Origin: Scopulibacillus daqui
Lineage (GTDB): Bacteria; Bacillota; Bacilli; Bacillales; Sporolactobacillaceae
Assembly: GCF_016908855.1 (NCBI RefSeq)
Contig: NZ_JAFBER010000005.1
Span: 1-64,000 of the forward strand
DNA length: 64,000 nt
Direction: 5' to 3'
Below the pieces are notes generated by a model that was not told the DNA's origin, searched no databases, and saw only the letters and a program-made list of their open reading frames with translations. A program made the translations under genes and the position numbers. This document shows positions 9,091 to 18,673 of the stretch, in pieces (position 1 is the first letter of the stretch; each line of letters begins with the position of its first letter).

Positions 9091-10545
9091 TTAATCAGCA
9101 AAGCCATAAGAATCAGTGAATAATTCCAAACTGCCCCATTGTGTTTCCCTGCTTAAACCGCTTTCTTTAATGCCTGGAAAATCCAGCCGCAGATCTTGGA
9201 AAATCGTATGATTATTATGGAACACTGCCCCCGCCTCTAAACGATCGGCTATTTCACGGGCCTTTGCTTTATCTTGTGTCCATACGGAAGCTCTTAAGCC
9301 GTACGGCGTATCATTTGCCATTTCAATGGCTTCTTCTTCATCGGAATACGAAATAACCGGAATAACAGGCCCAAATTGTTCAACGCCTACTAACTCATGA
9401 TCATGATCAATATTCGATACGATAGAAGGAAGCATAAAGTATCCTTTATCCCAAGTCTCTGTGTCCATTTTTTGACCAAGTTCAGCTACATTGGCGCCGG
9501 ATTTTTTTGTTCGTTCAATGACGTCTTTCACAAATTCAAATTGCGCTTTATTATTCATCGGACCCATCATTGCGTCGGGATGAATACCGTTGCCGACAAC
9601 AACACGTTCGAATTCGCGGGTCAGCTTTTCAACAAACTCGCTGTAACGCGATTCGTGGACATAGATACGCTTAATCGCTGAACAAACTTGTCCGGATGCT
9701 CTTAAGACGCCCATTCGAATGCGCTGGATATCCGTTTTTCCTAACTCAGCATCAGGCAAAATAAGCGCAGGATCGTTTCCGCCAAGTTCCATAAATAGTT
9801 TTTTTACGGTACCGGCTGATTGACTCATAATGATTTTCCCTGTCTCGGTGCTTCCTGTAAAAGCAATGGCTCTGACACGGGGATCCGTACACAATACATC
9901 ACCAATCTTAGAACCTGATCCGGTGACGATATTAATGACGCCATCAGGAAATGAAGAAGCGACGACTTTTAAACAAGTTAAAACGGTTAAAGGACAATTC
10001 GTCGCCGGCTTGATAACGACTGTATTTCCGGCTAAAATCGCAGGAACAGCCCTTTTGAAAGTTAAAATCATCGGTGAATTCCATGGCGAAATCACTGCTG
10101 TTACGCCGCGGGGACGCCTTCTGACTTGAACTGTTTGCGCCGATTGGCCAACATTCACCGGTTTCCACCATTCGATTAAGGTATCCGCCATCCGGCTCAT
10201 GACCTCTACACAGCGCAATAGATCTTTTTTCGCTTCAACGAGTGTTTTGCCATTTTCTCGTACGAATAATGAAACACTCTCTTCAATCATTGGTTTTAAA
10301 GCCTCTGAAGCTTTTTTCATTCGCTCTGCCCGCTCTTCAACAGAGGTCCTTGACCAAGTTTTAAAGGCCTTGGCGGCTGCGTCAATCGCTTGCGTGACAT
10401 CCTGTTTGGAACATGCGGCTGCTTCGCCGACAACCTCATCAATATTCGCGGGATTGTGAACTTGTTTGGTTTCTTTTGCTTTATGCCATTCCCCATCTAT
10501 TAAGAAACGCCCCGAAATTTCAGGGAATACTCCAATCATTTTCAT
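9091..10545 (-). CDS. NAD(P)-dependent aldehyde dehydrogenase
   Basis: 484 aa from ATG 10545; GTG 10548 and ATG 10539 are alternatives near the same GGAG site. It has the general-base motif ELGGNDP and the catalytic cysteine in SGQVCSA, in the right order and spacing for the ALDH superfamily. Proteins of this subgroup oxidise benzaldehyde-, vanillin- or salicylaldehyde-like compounds. It starts 9 bp after the stop of a ThDP-dependent enzyme; a decarboxylase making an aldehyde followed by its dehydrogenase is a sensible pair, as in mandelate/benzoylformate breakdown. Substrate assignment is inference. Confidence 0.88.
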   Translation of the reverse strand: MKMIGVFPEISGRFLIDGEWHKAKETKQVHNPANIDEVVGEAAACSKQDVTQAIDAAAKAFKTWSRTSVEERAERMKKASEALKPMIEESVSLFVRENGKTLVEAKKDLLRCVEVMSRMADTLIEWWKPVNVGQSAQTVQVRRRPRGVTAVISPWNSPMILTFKRAVPAILAGNTVVIKPATNCPLTVLTCLKVVASSFPDGVINIVTGSGSKIGDVLCTDPRVRAIAFTGSTETGKIIMSQSAGTVKKLFMELGGNDPALILPDAELGKTDIQRIRMGVLRASGQVCSAIKRIYVHESRYSEFVEKLTREFERVVVGNGIHPDAMMGPMNNKAQFEFVKDVIERTKKSGANVAELGQKMDTETWDKGYFMLPSIVSNIDHDHELVGVEQFGPVIPVISYSDEEEAIEMANDTPYGLRASVWTQDKAKAREIADRLEAGAVFHNNHTIFQDLRLDFPGIKESGLSRETQWGSLELFTDSYGFAD

Positions 10546-10554
10546 CACACTCCT

Positions 10555-12249
10555 TTACAATTTCTTCGGACGAAACGCTTCACGAGCCCCCGGAGGCCCT
10601 TCAAACGGCTTCGCCATAGGCCCGACTTTCTCCATATCGACAACTATCATTGATGGTTTCCGCCTTGAAACAGCCGCTTCTAACTCCGAAACAAATGCTT
10701 CGGCCGATTCTGCCTTTTCGGCGGTAAAACCCATTGATTCCGCTAATTTGACAAAATCCGGGCTTAACAAATCAACAGCGACTCTTCGGCCGTATGCAGC
10801 ATCTTGAATATTTCTAAGAATGCCATATCCGGCATCGTCAAATAAAATAATGATAATGGGCAGTTCTTCCTGTACTGCTGTCGCCATTTCTCCGACATTG
10901 ACCATAAATCCGCCGTCGCCCGCCATCAAAACTACAACCTTATCTTTCTGTCCGAACTGTGCCCCAATCGCTGTCGGGAGCCCCTGGCCGATGCCGCCGC
11001 CGGATGCATGAATGGAGGTCCGCGGTTCGTAAATGTCGAAAAGCCGGCTTCCCCACACATTGGCTTGAACCGTCACGTCCCGAACAAGAATCGTGTCTTT
11101 AGGAAGCAATCGCCGCATGCCGTCCAAGAACCCTTCATAAGGTCCAAGTGTTTTTCGCAAATGATCACGCACTTGGTTTCTAATCGTTTCAACCTCTTCC
11201 ATATATTGAGGATCAGGTGATATGTCCTCTTCTGAAAGAGATTCCAAAATCTGGCTTAAAATATATTTTGCATCGCCTATAAGGCCATAGGCAACATCAA
11301 AATTCCGGTTCACAGCTTCTAAGTCCGCATCAATTGCAATGTGTTCTTCAGGAACTTCAACTTGCCAATTTGTGGTTTCATTGCCGCGAAAACGAACGCC
11401 GATACTGATCAATAAATCCGAGCTTTTCACCAATTCTTTGACTTCTTTGTAAGAGGCAAAATGGCCGATACAAAGCGGATGATTCTCAGGGATTGAGCCT
11501 TTTCCGGATTGGCTGGTAATGACCGCGGCGCCGATAGATTCAGCTAATGTTTTTACTTCTTTTGACGCCTCAGCGGCAATGACGCCGCCTCCCGCCCAAA
11601 TGACAGGACGTTTAGCAGATACAATTCGTTCAATCACTTCTCTATTAAAATGAAACTTTGTTTTTGAAGGAACCGCATCCACGTTTGGCGCTGCTTCTTG
11701 CAAACGGCTTTTCGGAATAATGGCAGATTGATAGTCGATTGGAATTTGAACGGTAATCGGACCAGCTGGCGCTTTCATTGTTTCATGAATAGCCTTCCGA
11801 ATGATAGAAACAATTTGTTCCGGCTTGCGAAGCTGGTATGCTTTTTTGCATGCCCCTTCCATCATGGCAAGTTGATCCTTACATTCATGAATATAGCCTC
11901 TGCCTGTTCCTAAGTAGGGTGATGCCACTTCTCCCGTAATATGTAAGACAGGGACGCCGGCACTCCATGATTCTACTAATGAACCGGCGGCATTGCCTGC
12001 ACCGGTTCCCGTACTCGTGATGACGACACCAAGCTTTCCTGTCGCTCTGGCATAGCCGTCCGCCATATTAACCGCACCGCTTTCCCCGCGGGCAGTAACT
12101 AGATGAATGCTTCCTTCCCGCAATATCGCATCATAAATGGGCATATTATGAATGCTTACAATACCAAAGGCCGCTTCAACACCGGCCTGAACAAGCTCAT
12201 TAACAAGCGCATCTGCTGCAGTAAACTCAGTCTGAACAAGTGTTTTCAT
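10555..12249 (-). CDS. ThDP-dependent enzyme, acetolactate synthase/benzoylformate decarboxylase-like
   Basis: 564 aa with the three domains of the POX/ALS superfamily: PYR domain with the cofactor-activating Glu56 in TARGESGAV, central domain about 195-330, and PP domain with GDGGFMVNVGEM. The metal/diphosphate motif normally ends in NN; here it reads LFDDAGYG, so Asp replaces the usual metal-binding Asn. Members decarboxylate or ligate 2-oxo acids. Followed at 9 bp by aldehyde dehydrogenase, a 2-oxo acid decarboxylase giving an aldehyde is the best guess; C-C ligation or cleavage of a hydroxyacyl-CoA (oxalyl-CoA decarboxylase/HACL type) is an alternative. Catabolic context argues against a biosynthetic acetolactate synthase. 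Confidence 0.82.
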   Translation of the reverse strand: MKTLVQTEFTAADALVNELVQAGVEAAFGIVSIHNMPIYDAILREGSIHLVTARGESGAVNMADGYARATGKLGVVITSTGTGAGNAAGSLVESWSAGVPVLHITGEVASPYLGTGRGYIHECKDQLAMMEGACKKAYQLRKPEQIVSIIRKAIHETMKAPAGPITVQIPIDYQSAIIPKSRLQEAAPNVDAVPSKTKFHFNREVIERIVSAKRPVIWAGGGVIAAEASKEVKTLAESIGAAVITSQSGKGSIPENHPLCIGHFASYKEVKELVKSSDLLISIGVRFRGNETTNWQVEVPEEHIAIDADLEAVNRNFDVAYGLIGDAKYILSQILESLSEEDISPDPQYMEEVETIRNQVRDHLRKTLGPYEGFLDGMRRLLPKDTILVRDVTVQANVWGSRLFDIYEPRTSIHASGGGIGQGLPTAIGAQFGQKDKVVVLMAGDGGFMVNVGEMATAVQEELPIIIILFDDAGYGILRNIQDAAYGRRVAVDLLSPDFVKLAESMGFTAEKAESAEAFVSELEAAVSRRKPSMIVVDMEKVGPMAKPFEGPPGAREAFRPKKL

Positions 12250-12275
12250 TTCACACCCAACCTTTGTAATAAATC

Positions 12276-13067
12276 TTATAAGGCCTTGCCTAAACCGCCG
12301 GCTGTTTCAATAGTAGAACCTGATACATAGCTTGATTTGTCAGAGGCTAAAAAGACAATCACACTTGCTACTTCTTCCGGTTCCCCGACTCTGCCAAGCG
12401 GAATATTTCTTTTCTTCGCCAATTCATGATAATAGCTCTCAGGATCTTGGTCTGGCGCATTTTTCTTTCTTCTTCGCTCCCACTGTTCAGTACGGATTAA
12501 TCCTAAACTTACAGAATTAACCAAAATATTATCCGGCGCTAATTCATGCGCCAAAGTTTTGCTTAAATTCAAAAGTCCTGCTCTTGTTGCCGCGGTAGCA
12601 ACCATATGGCGTTCAGGCTCTTTCGCCAAAGTTGCATTGATGTTAATAATCCTTCCCGAACCACTTTTTACCAAATAAGGATGAGAAGCTCTTACAGCGT
12701 AAATAATTGAAAAATACTTTAAGCGGATCTGTTCGTCCCACTGTTCATTTGTAATATCAAAAAAACAGCCCATTGTACTATGTCCGGCTGCATTAACAAG
12801 AATGTCTATACCTCCGAACTTCTCAGCAGCACAATCAATAAAATGATTCACTTGACTCTCATTCGTGACGTCACAAGTACTTGCAAATATCTTATCAGGT
12901 GAAGCATGATTAAGAAGTTGCTTATAAGCAGCTTCCATTCTTTCTTGATTTCTCCCGCAAACAGCTGCTTTGGCACCTTCTTCTAAAAACATTTCCGCTG
13001 TTTTCAAACCGACTCCGGAAGTGCCTCCCATGATAACTGCGACTTTATTCTCTAATCCTAAATGCAT
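12276..13067 (-). CDS. SDR-family protein with degenerate catalytic site
   Basis: 263 aa. The cofactor motif GGTSGVG is intact and the C-terminal SGSTIETAGG is normal. Where FabG-like enzymes have S...YxxxK, this protein reads ININATLAKEP then ATAATRAGLLNL: aligning on AGLLNL puts Thr in place of Tyr and Arg in place of Lys, with the Ser also lost. It may therefore use a different mechanism, bind nucleotide without redox, or act on an activated substrate. It lies between the extradiol dioxygenase and the ThDP enzyme, 26 bp before the latter. Classical dehydrogenase activity should not be assumed. Confidence 0.75.
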   Translation of the reverse strand: MHLGLENKVAVIMGGTSGVGLKTAEMFLEEGAKAAVCGRNQERMEAAYKQLLNHASPDKIFASTCDVTNESQVNHFIDCAAEKFGGIDILVNAAGHSTMGCFFDITNEQWDEQIRLKYFSIIYAVRASHPYLVKSGSGRIININATLAKEPERHMVATAATRAGLLNLSKTLAHELAPDNILVNSVSLGLIRTEQWERRRKKNAPDQDPESYYHELAKKRNIPLGRVGEPEEVASVIVFLASDKSSYVSGSTIETAGGLGKAL

Positions 13068-13115
13068 TTCTACGACCTCGCTTTCGGCGGGATTCTGACT
13101 TGTTACATTATGGGT

Positions 13116-14039
13116 TTATTTATTTTGATATTGATATTGTTTAAGCGCCCATCCTTCATCGGGCTCGCCAGCCATAAATGCGCGCGCTTCCTTTGACGGC
13201 GGTCCGGCAACGCCCCATCTATCCATTAAGTGAGGCACCCTTTTCCAAACTAAAGCTTCCCATTCAGATTCCTCTTCAATCGATATGAGATAACAGGTGT
13301 ATTCAATAACAAATCCGGCCGGATCGGTAAAATAGCAGAAAATATTATTTCCCGGACCGTGACGTCCCGGCCCCCACATAATTTCATAACCGGCCTCTCT
13401 GACATTTCTGATCCCGCGCATAACCTCATCGACGCCGTCGACTTCATAAGCAATGTGATTAACCGAGTTGTGTGCGGCTTGATTAAAGGATATTGAATGG
13501 TGATTTTTGTTGCATCGTATAAAGGCCATTTGGTGTTCGCTCCAGTCAGAGACTTTAAACCCTAATACTTTTGTATAAAAGTCGACCGCTCTATCGATAT
13601 CGACAGTATTTAAAACGACGTGATTTAATTTCATCGGGTCAACGCTTTTCTTTTTCCAGTCCGTCGTATGAATGTCCACCCACGCAGAAAGTTCAATACA
13701 CCGTCCGTCCGGGTCCACAAATCTCAGCCCGTATCCTCCTCCGGCTTCATCTAAATATCCCGGCGGAGAGACGATCGGAACATTCAGCGATGCTAATGTT
13801 TCAGCAGCCTCATCGACCGCATTTTTATCAACCATTCCGAAGGCAATATGATGCAGTCTCTTTTTCTCCCCCGCATGTAAACTTAAAATATGGTTCTCGG
13901 GGCTTGCTCCGCGAAAATAGACCGAATCGCCGCTTTCATAGACTTTATCCAATCCCCAAACCTTTTCGTAATACTGGGACTGTTCAGATAATGATGGGGT
14001 GATTAAACTGACATGCCGCAAATGAGTAACACCTATCAT
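13116..14039 (-). CDS. Type I extradiol ring-cleavage dioxygenase
   Basis: 307 aa from ATG 14039, with AGAGGTG upstream; GTG 14048 is an alternative. Two vicinal-oxygen-chelate (VOC) domains lie in tandem, as in 2,3-dihydroxybiphenyl 1,2-dioxygenase and catechol 2,3-dioxygenase. The C-terminal domain carries the Fe(II) triad H140, H195 and E246 (LNHVVL, VNHIAYEV, FVIEY), and conserved active-site residues in GRHGPGNNIFCYF. It would open a catechol meta to its hydroxyls. With the dioxygenase, diol dehydrogenase and hydrolase this completes a meta-cleavage route. The N-terminal VOC domain is probably non-catalytic, as in the family. Confidence 0.9.
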   Translation of the reverse strand: MIGVTHLRHVSLITPSLSEQSQYYEKVWGLDKVYESGDSVYFRGASPENHILSLHAGEKKRLHHIAFGMVDKNAVDEAAETLASLNVPIVSPPGYLDEAGGGYGLRFVDPDGRCIELSAWVDIHTTDWKKKSVDPMKLNHVVLNTVDIDRAVDFYTKVLGFKVSDWSEHQMAFIRCNKNHHSISFNQAAHNSVNHIAYEVDGVDEVMRGIRNVREAGYEIMWGPGRHGPGNNIFCYFTDPAGFVIEYTCYLISIEEESEWEALVWKRVPHLMDRWGVAGPPSKEARAFMAGEPDEGWALKQYQYQNK

Positions 14040-14097
14040 TTTTCCCACCTCTTATTTGCAATTTCTTGTGACAGCACGAATGATTGACGATTAGGCA

Positions 14098-14125
14098 ACA
14101 CCGAAGACCATTCAGCCTTCGGTGT
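14098..14125 (-). other. Intergenic RNA hairpin between cupin and extradiol genes
   Basis: Perfect 9-bp arms ACACCGAAG and CTTCGGTGT with a 10-nt loop, in the 143-bp gap after the cupin gene. There is no T-run on either strand, so it is more likely an mRNA-stability or processing element than a terminator. Confidence 0.45.
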
Positions 14126-14182
14126 AAGCGATTTTATATGAACCGGGAATCCCTAAAGACTTGCCGCTCGGCATGTTTTTCT

Positions 14183-14710
14183 TTATTTTTGACCGGCAGC
14201 TTCTTTTGCTTTTTGGCGTTCGATGCGAAGCTCTTCTAAAGCGCTTCCTTCTGGATATGTCGGAAGCTGCGGCTTTTGCGCTCCGAGCATAACAAGCATA
14301 AGCGCGTCTTCGTCGCCGTCGTTTCTAACCCCTCTGTAAATGCCTGGCGGTGACCAAATGCAGTCTCTTGTTTCTAATGGAATTTCAAATCTTTCTCCTT
14401 CATTTTCAACGATTGCAGTGATTATGCCTTTAATTACGAAGAACACTTCTTCAACATCATGGTGAAGGTGCAAAGGCCCTTCTGAGCCAGGCGGCAGCAA
14501 CATGGTGCTTAAAGTAAAGTGGTCGGATTTGATCACATTTTGATCGTTATGTTGACCTGTTCCGCCTCCGCCAATGTAGCGAATTTGCGCGCGTCGGTAT
14601 TTTGGATCGATTTTTTCTTGGAAAGACAAGACATCCCAATCAATTTTTCTGTCTTTTAATCTTGCAACATATTTTTTCTCAAATTCTTCACGAGTCAGTT
14701 TTTCTGCCAT
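14183..14710 (-). CDS. Single-domain cupin protein
   Basis: 175 aa from ATG 14710; a longer reading would start inside the promoter/operator region. Cupin motif 1 is present as PLHLHHDVEEVFFVIKG with two His and one Glu metal ligands. Motif 2, normally PxGxxHxxxN, reads PPGIYRGVRN, so the fourth ligand His is replaced by Arg. It may bind metal with three residues or serve as a small-molecule-binding or isomerase-like protein. The C-terminal 25 residues are charged and helical. First gene of the catabolic run, behind the promoter at 14790-14819. Role in the pathway unknown. Confidence 0.75.
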   Translation of the reverse strand: MAEKLTREEFEKKYVARLKDRKIDWDVLSFQEKIDPKYRRAQIRYIGGGGTGQHNDQNVIKSDHFTLSTMLLPPGSEGPLHLHHDVEEVFFVIKGIITAIVENEGERFEIPLETRDCIWSPPGIYRGVRNDGDEDALMLVMLGAQKPQLPTYPEGSALEELRIERQKAKEAAGQK

Positions 14711-14757
14711 CGTGTCATCAGCCTCCCTTTCATCATTAAAAACGAAAATTGTTTTAT

Positions 14758-14778
14758 ATACAAAACACTGTTTTGTAT
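14758..14778. promoter_or_regulatory. 21-bp palindrome, candidate IclR operator
   Basis: Perfect 10-bp arms ATACAAAACA and TGTTTTGTAT around one central base. It begins about 11 bases downstream of the -10 of the catabolic-operon promoter and upstream of the cupin start, a position where a bound repressor would block clearance or elongation. The cluster encodes one regulator, IclR (151-945), making it the likely ligand; direct evidence is absent. Confidence 0.6.
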
Positions 14779-14789
14779 TTGCTAACAAT

Positions 14790-14819
14790 ATCTTAACACC
14801 AGAATCATTAGATTGTCAA
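14790..14819 (-). promoter_or_regulatory. Sigma-A-type promoter of the aromatic catabolic run
   Basis: Minus-strand -35 TTGACA (14819-14814), 18-bp spacer, -10 TAAGAT (14795-14790). It is the only clear promoter ahead of the cupin gene and would give a leader of about 75 nt containing the palindrome at 14758-14778. Confidence 0.65.
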
Positions 14820-14890
14820 TTGAAAATATTCTATAAAATTTGTACAATTCAACCTGTTTTTAACGAAGCGTTTTAAAAAAACGATAAAAT

Positions 14891-14935
14891 GGGGCTATCC
14901 AAAAAGTCAGTTACCCTGACTTTTTGGACAGCCCC
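14891..14935. terminator. Palindromic hairpin, copy 2, 3' of the ABC exporter operon
   Basis: 20-bp arms with one mismatch (GGGGCTATCC... against ...GGACAGCCCC) and loop TTACC. On the minus strand it follows the ABC exporter stop and is trailed by ATTTTATCGTTTTTTT, so it can terminate that operon. The core is the same as the palindrome at 51-93. Confidence 0.7.
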
Positions 14936-14978
14936 TGTCTGTTAGTTTGATTTAATTGACTTTGCGGAGCCGCCATCC

Positions 14979-16793
14979 TTAAGAGGCGCCGCCGCTTCTC
15001 GTCGCAAGGGTGAGATGATGATTCAAGTCATCGCCTTTCTGAAGCATATACATCTTATGATACAATCCTCTCAATTCTAAAAGATCTTGATGAGTGCCCC
15101 TTTCAACAATCTCTCCTTTGTGCAAAACCAAAATGTGATCAGCATCCTGAATCGTTGAAAGCCGGTGGGCAATAGCAATGGTCGTTCTCCCTTTCCGCAT
15201 GTTTTGAAGCGCTTCTTGGATCGCTTCTTCTGTTTCCGTATCAACGCTTGCCGTCGCTTCATCAAGCACAAGAATTTTTGGATTCAGCGCCATAGTTCTG
15301 GCAAATGATAATAATTGCCTTTGACCGCTTGACATGGCTGCGCCGCGTTCTCCGATCGGTTCGCCATATTTTCTCGGAAGTTTTTCAATAAAAGAATCAG
15401 CCTGAACAAATTCAGCCGCCTTAATGACCTGTTCATCGGTTATATAATCGTGGTTTAAGCGAATATTCGATTTGACATCTCCGACAAATAAGAAAGGATC
15501 CTGCAAGACAAGTCCGACTTTCCGGCGCAGCTCCTCGTCGTGAAAGGATTGAAGCGGGGCGCCGTCAATCGTAATCTTGCCCCTGTCTATCGGATAGAAT
15601 CTCATCAATAAATTGATGATCGAGCTTTTGCCGCTGCCTGTATGGCCGACGAGCGCAACGGTTTCTCCCGGTTTTGCTGTAAAAGAAATGTTTTTCAAAA
15701 TATCTGTTTTCCCGTCATACGAAAAACTGACATTCTGAAATTCAACCATCCCTTTGTCAATGGATGGGGTGCCATCACCTTCTTTCATCGGCGCCTGCCG
15801 TTTGTCATCAAGAAGCTCGAATACCCGCACGGCAGAAACAAGCGCTTGCTGGAATCGCGATAACTGCATCATCATTGAATTAACCGGTTCAAAAAGCTGG
15901 TCAAGGTAATTAACAAAAGCATACAAAACGCCTACTTCAATAACAGCGCCGAATGATTGAATGCCAAAAAAGCTAAGCGTAATCATAAGCACCAATAAAT
16001 AAAGGGCATATACCGCCGGACGAAGCATCAAGCTGTTCAATCGGATGCTTTTCATCATTGCGCTGAAGTGCTGCTGGTTAATGGCGCCGAATTCCTTCCT
16101 TAGCCGATTTTCCTGGCGCATCGCTTGAATGATATTCATGCCTTGCAGAGATTCATTGAGTTTTGCATTTAATTGACTTAATTTCTGTCTGGTCCTCATG
16201 TAAATTTTCGAACTGAAACGGCGGTAAACCTGCATCAAAATAAAAATGATCGGAAAGATGATAAGGCAAATCAAAGCAAGCTTAACGTCTAAAATAAACA
16301 TCCCGATAAAGATGCCTGCCAACAATGTCATGCTCTGGACAAATGTGGATAATACACTGACGTAAAGATCTTTTATCGCTTCTGTATCATTAGTTATTCT
16401 TGAAACAAGGCTTCCTCCGGGCGTTTGATCAAAAAACGCAAGACCAAGATGCTGCACTTTGCCAAAAACATCGACACGCAGCTGTTGAATAATTTTCAAT
16501 GCAATCTTTTGAAAAGATATCAGCTGAAAGTAATGCATAAGAGCCGCGATTACGTATAACAAAATAAATGAAACAATTAAGACTATCAGCTTCAACGGAT
16601 CAAATACGCGAGGTGTAAGATAATCATCGATAAACACTTTGGCTAAAATCGGGCCAAGCACATCACCGGCTGTCGCAATGATAAGCATTGTGAAAGCGCC
16701 GGCAAGCGCCTTTTTATGCGGTTTCATATATCGTATCAGCCTGCGGAAAGCACTTTTTCGCGAAACTGCCCCTGCTGTATCGTGTTCATTCAT
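14979..16793 (-). CDS. ABC exporter half-transporter, catalytic partner (BmrD/YheH-like)
   Basis: 604 aa: six-helix membrane domain (about 25-320) followed by an ATPase domain with Walker A GHTGSGKSS, signature SSGQRQ, and Walker B ILVLDEATASVD with the catalytic Glu intact. Its ATG overlaps the stop of the upstream ABC gene by 4 bp, so the two are coupled and should form a heterodimer. The upstream partner has Asp in place of the catalytic Glu, the asymmetry known for BmrCD-type multidrug exporters. B. subtilis BmrD is longer (about 673 aa), so the symbol is tentative. Transcript ends at the palindrome 14891-14935. Confidence 0.82.
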   Translation of the reverse strand: MNEHDTAGAVSRKSAFRRLIRYMKPHKKALAGAFTMLIIATAGDVLGPILAKVFIDDYLTPRVFDPLKLIVLIVSFILLYVIAALMHYFQLISFQKIALKIIQQLRVDVFGKVQHLGLAFFDQTPGGSLVSRITNDTEAIKDLYVSVLSTFVQSMTLLAGIFIGMFILDVKLALICLIIFPIIFILMQVYRRFSSKIYMRTRQKLSQLNAKLNESLQGMNIIQAMRQENRLRKEFGAINQQHFSAMMKSIRLNSLMLRPAVYALYLLVLMITLSFFGIQSFGAVIEVGVLYAFVNYLDQLFEPVNSMMMQLSRFQQALVSAVRVFELLDDKRQAPMKEGDGTPSIDKGMVEFQNVSFSYDGKTDILKNISFTAKPGETVALVGHTGSGKSSIINLLMRFYPIDRGKITIDGAPLQSFHDEELRRKVGLVLQDPFLFVGDVKSNIRLNHDYITDEQVIKAAEFVQADSFIEKLPRKYGEPIGERGAAMSSGQRQLLSFARTMALNPKILVLDEATASVDTETEEAIQEALQNMRKGRTTIAIAHRLSTIQDADHILVLHKGEIVERGTHQDLLELRGLYHKMYMLQKGDDLNHHLTLATRSGGAS

Positions 16794-18547
16794 GAATAAG
16801 CACCTCCTTCTTCGACAAGAGACTCAAGCTGCTGCCTTCTGAACATCGATGCATACCAATGATCGTTGGCCATTAATGTGTCATGGGTTCCCCGCTCAAT
16901 AATCCGCCCCTCTTCCAATACTAAGATAAGATCTGCATGCTGAACGGCACTGAGCCTATGGGCAGAAATCAATGTTGTCTTATTGTCCCGGTTTGCTTTT
17001 AATGCCCGCAAAATGGCTTCTTCTGTATGAGCATCAACCGCTGAAAGAGAATCATCAAGGATTAAAATGTCAGGATTCATCAATAAAGCGCGGGCAATTG
17101 AAATCCTTTGCTTTTGTCCTCCGGATAACGTCACACCCCTTTCACCGACAACCGTCTGATAGCCGTCTTTAAATTCAAGAATGTCATCATGGATATTGGC
17201 TAATTTGGCCGCGCGTTCAATATCTGCTATTGATGCCTCAGGCCGTGCAAAAGCAATGTTCTCGGCGATTGTTGCCGAAAAAAGAAAATGGTCTTGCGGT
17301 ACATACCCGATCGCTTCGCGCAATTTGGACAATTTAACATTATAAATAGATACCCCGCCGATTTGAATATCACCGTCTTCACAGTCAAATTCGCGAATCA
17401 TTAACTTTAAGAGCGTCGTTTTGCCGCTCCCGGTTTTTCCGACCACACCGAGCGTTTGACCTTGAGCTAACGAAAATTGAATATCTTTAAGCACAGGTAT
17501 GGTATGTTCCGGATAAACCAACTGTTGGATATTAAAAGACACATGACCCCTCGGTACTCTGTCAAGTACTTCCTTGCGATCGACAATATCGGGTTTGATC
17601 TTAAGAAGCTTATCAATGCGGTTATAAGAAGCCCTCCCGCGTTCAACTATATTGAACAGCAAACCGAAAGCCAGCATGGGCCAAATAAGCTGGCCTAAAT
17701 AAAGCGTGAAGCTTGTTAACTCTCCAAGCGTCATTGAACCATGGACAACGAACACCGCGCCAAAACTAAGGGACAATAGATAACACATGCCCACGATAAA
17801 TATAATTGTCGGATCAAATAAAGCATCCGCTTTAGCAACAGCAATGTTTTTCGTGACGACATCAGCTGATTGCTTACGAAACAGATCCTTTTGGGCTTGT
17901 TCCTGACCAAACGCTTTAATGACCCTTACGCCTGCAATATTTTCTTGCACCTTATCATTTAATTCAGAAAAGGCTGCCTGCGCCTTATGAAACCGCTGAT
18001 GCAAAAGTGACGCATAATAGCTTGTTGCCCATGCCAAAAAAGGCATTGGGATTAATGCAATAAGCGTCAGCTTCCAGCTGACGAGCGTGATCATAGAAAC
18101 AGCCACCATGGCGCCCATTGTAATGGAATCAATCAGCGTTAAAATCCCTTCACCCGCAGCATCTTGCACAGCTAAGATGTCATTGGTCGAGTGAGCCATT
18201 AAATCGCCGATCCGCCGCTTATGGTAGAAGCTCGGCGACATTTTTGTAAAGTGATGAAAAAGGCGGTCACGAAGCAATCTTGCCAGTCGAACCGACGAAC
18301 CAAAAATCATCTGCCGCCATATAAATCCTGCCGTATAACTCACAACACCGGCGGCTGCAAGGATGATCACCCATTTCCCTAAAATGGATGGCGTCAGCTG
18401 CCTATCCCGTATGGCATCAACAATCACGCCAACGACATAAGGCGGCAGCATCGACACCAAGCTTGAACACATTAAGAAAATAATACCGATAAGATATTTC
18501 CATTTTTCCTGTTTAAAAAACCACCACAAATCAAGAAAAATCCGCAT
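16790..18547 (-). CDS. ABC exporter half-transporter, degenerate-site partner (BmrC/YheI-like)
   Basis: 585 aa from ATG 18547, with AGGAGGATTG upstream; upstream in-frame starts would put the terminator-like hairpin inside the gene. Six membrane helices, then Walker A GKTGSGKTT, signature LSGGQKQ and Walker B ILILDDSLSAVD. The Asp after the Walker B Asp replaces the catalytic Glu, as in BmrC, whose length is also about 585 aa. Such heterodimers export drugs or lipophilic compounds. The 5' leader carries an 18-codon ORF and an intrinsic-terminator hairpin (18570-18605), suggesting induction by ribosome-targeting drugs. Confidence 0.82.
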   Translation of the reverse strand: MRIFLDLWWFFKQEKWKYLIGIIFLMCSSLVSMLPPYVVGVIVDAIRDRQLTPSILGKWVIILAAAGVVSYTAGFIWRQMIFGSSVRLARLLRDRLFHHFTKMSPSFYHKRRIGDLMAHSTNDILAVQDAAGEGILTLIDSITMGAMVAVSMITLVSWKLTLIALIPMPFLAWATSYYASLLHQRFHKAQAAFSELNDKVQENIAGVRVIKAFGQEQAQKDLFRKQSADVVTKNIAVAKADALFDPTIIFIVGMCYLLSLSFGAVFVVHGSMTLGELTSFTLYLGQLIWPMLAFGLLFNIVERGRASYNRIDKLLKIKPDIVDRKEVLDRVPRGHVSFNIQQLVYPEHTIPVLKDIQFSLAQGQTLGVVGKTGSGKTTLLKLMIREFDCEDGDIQIGGVSIYNVKLSKLREAIGYVPQDHFLFSATIAENIAFARPEASIADIERAAKLANIHDDILEFKDGYQTVVGERGVTLSGGQKQRISIARALLMNPDILILDDSLSAVDAHTEEAILRALKANRDNKTTLISAHRLSAVQHADLILVLEEGRIIERGTHDTLMANDHWYASMFRRQQLESLVEEGGAYS

Positions 18548-18569
18548 AGCCAATCCTCCTATCACCCCG

Positions 18570-18605
18570 AAAAAACAAACAAAAACCATGAGGGAGCCCC
18601 CATGG
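18570..18605 (-). terminator. Attenuator hairpin in the ABC exporter leader
   Basis: Minus-strand stem CCATGGGGG..CCCTCATGG (one G-T pair), followed by a T-rich tract ending just before the AGGAGG of the exporter gene. An upstream hairpin (18655-18618, arms AAAGAT/ATCTTT with inner CCTG/CAGG) could take part in antitermination. Confidence 0.6.
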
Positions 18606-18673
18606 CATACTTGTATCAAAGATGACCTGATCAAAATGCAGGCTGTCTTATCTTTAAGTAAGTCCAGGCAGGG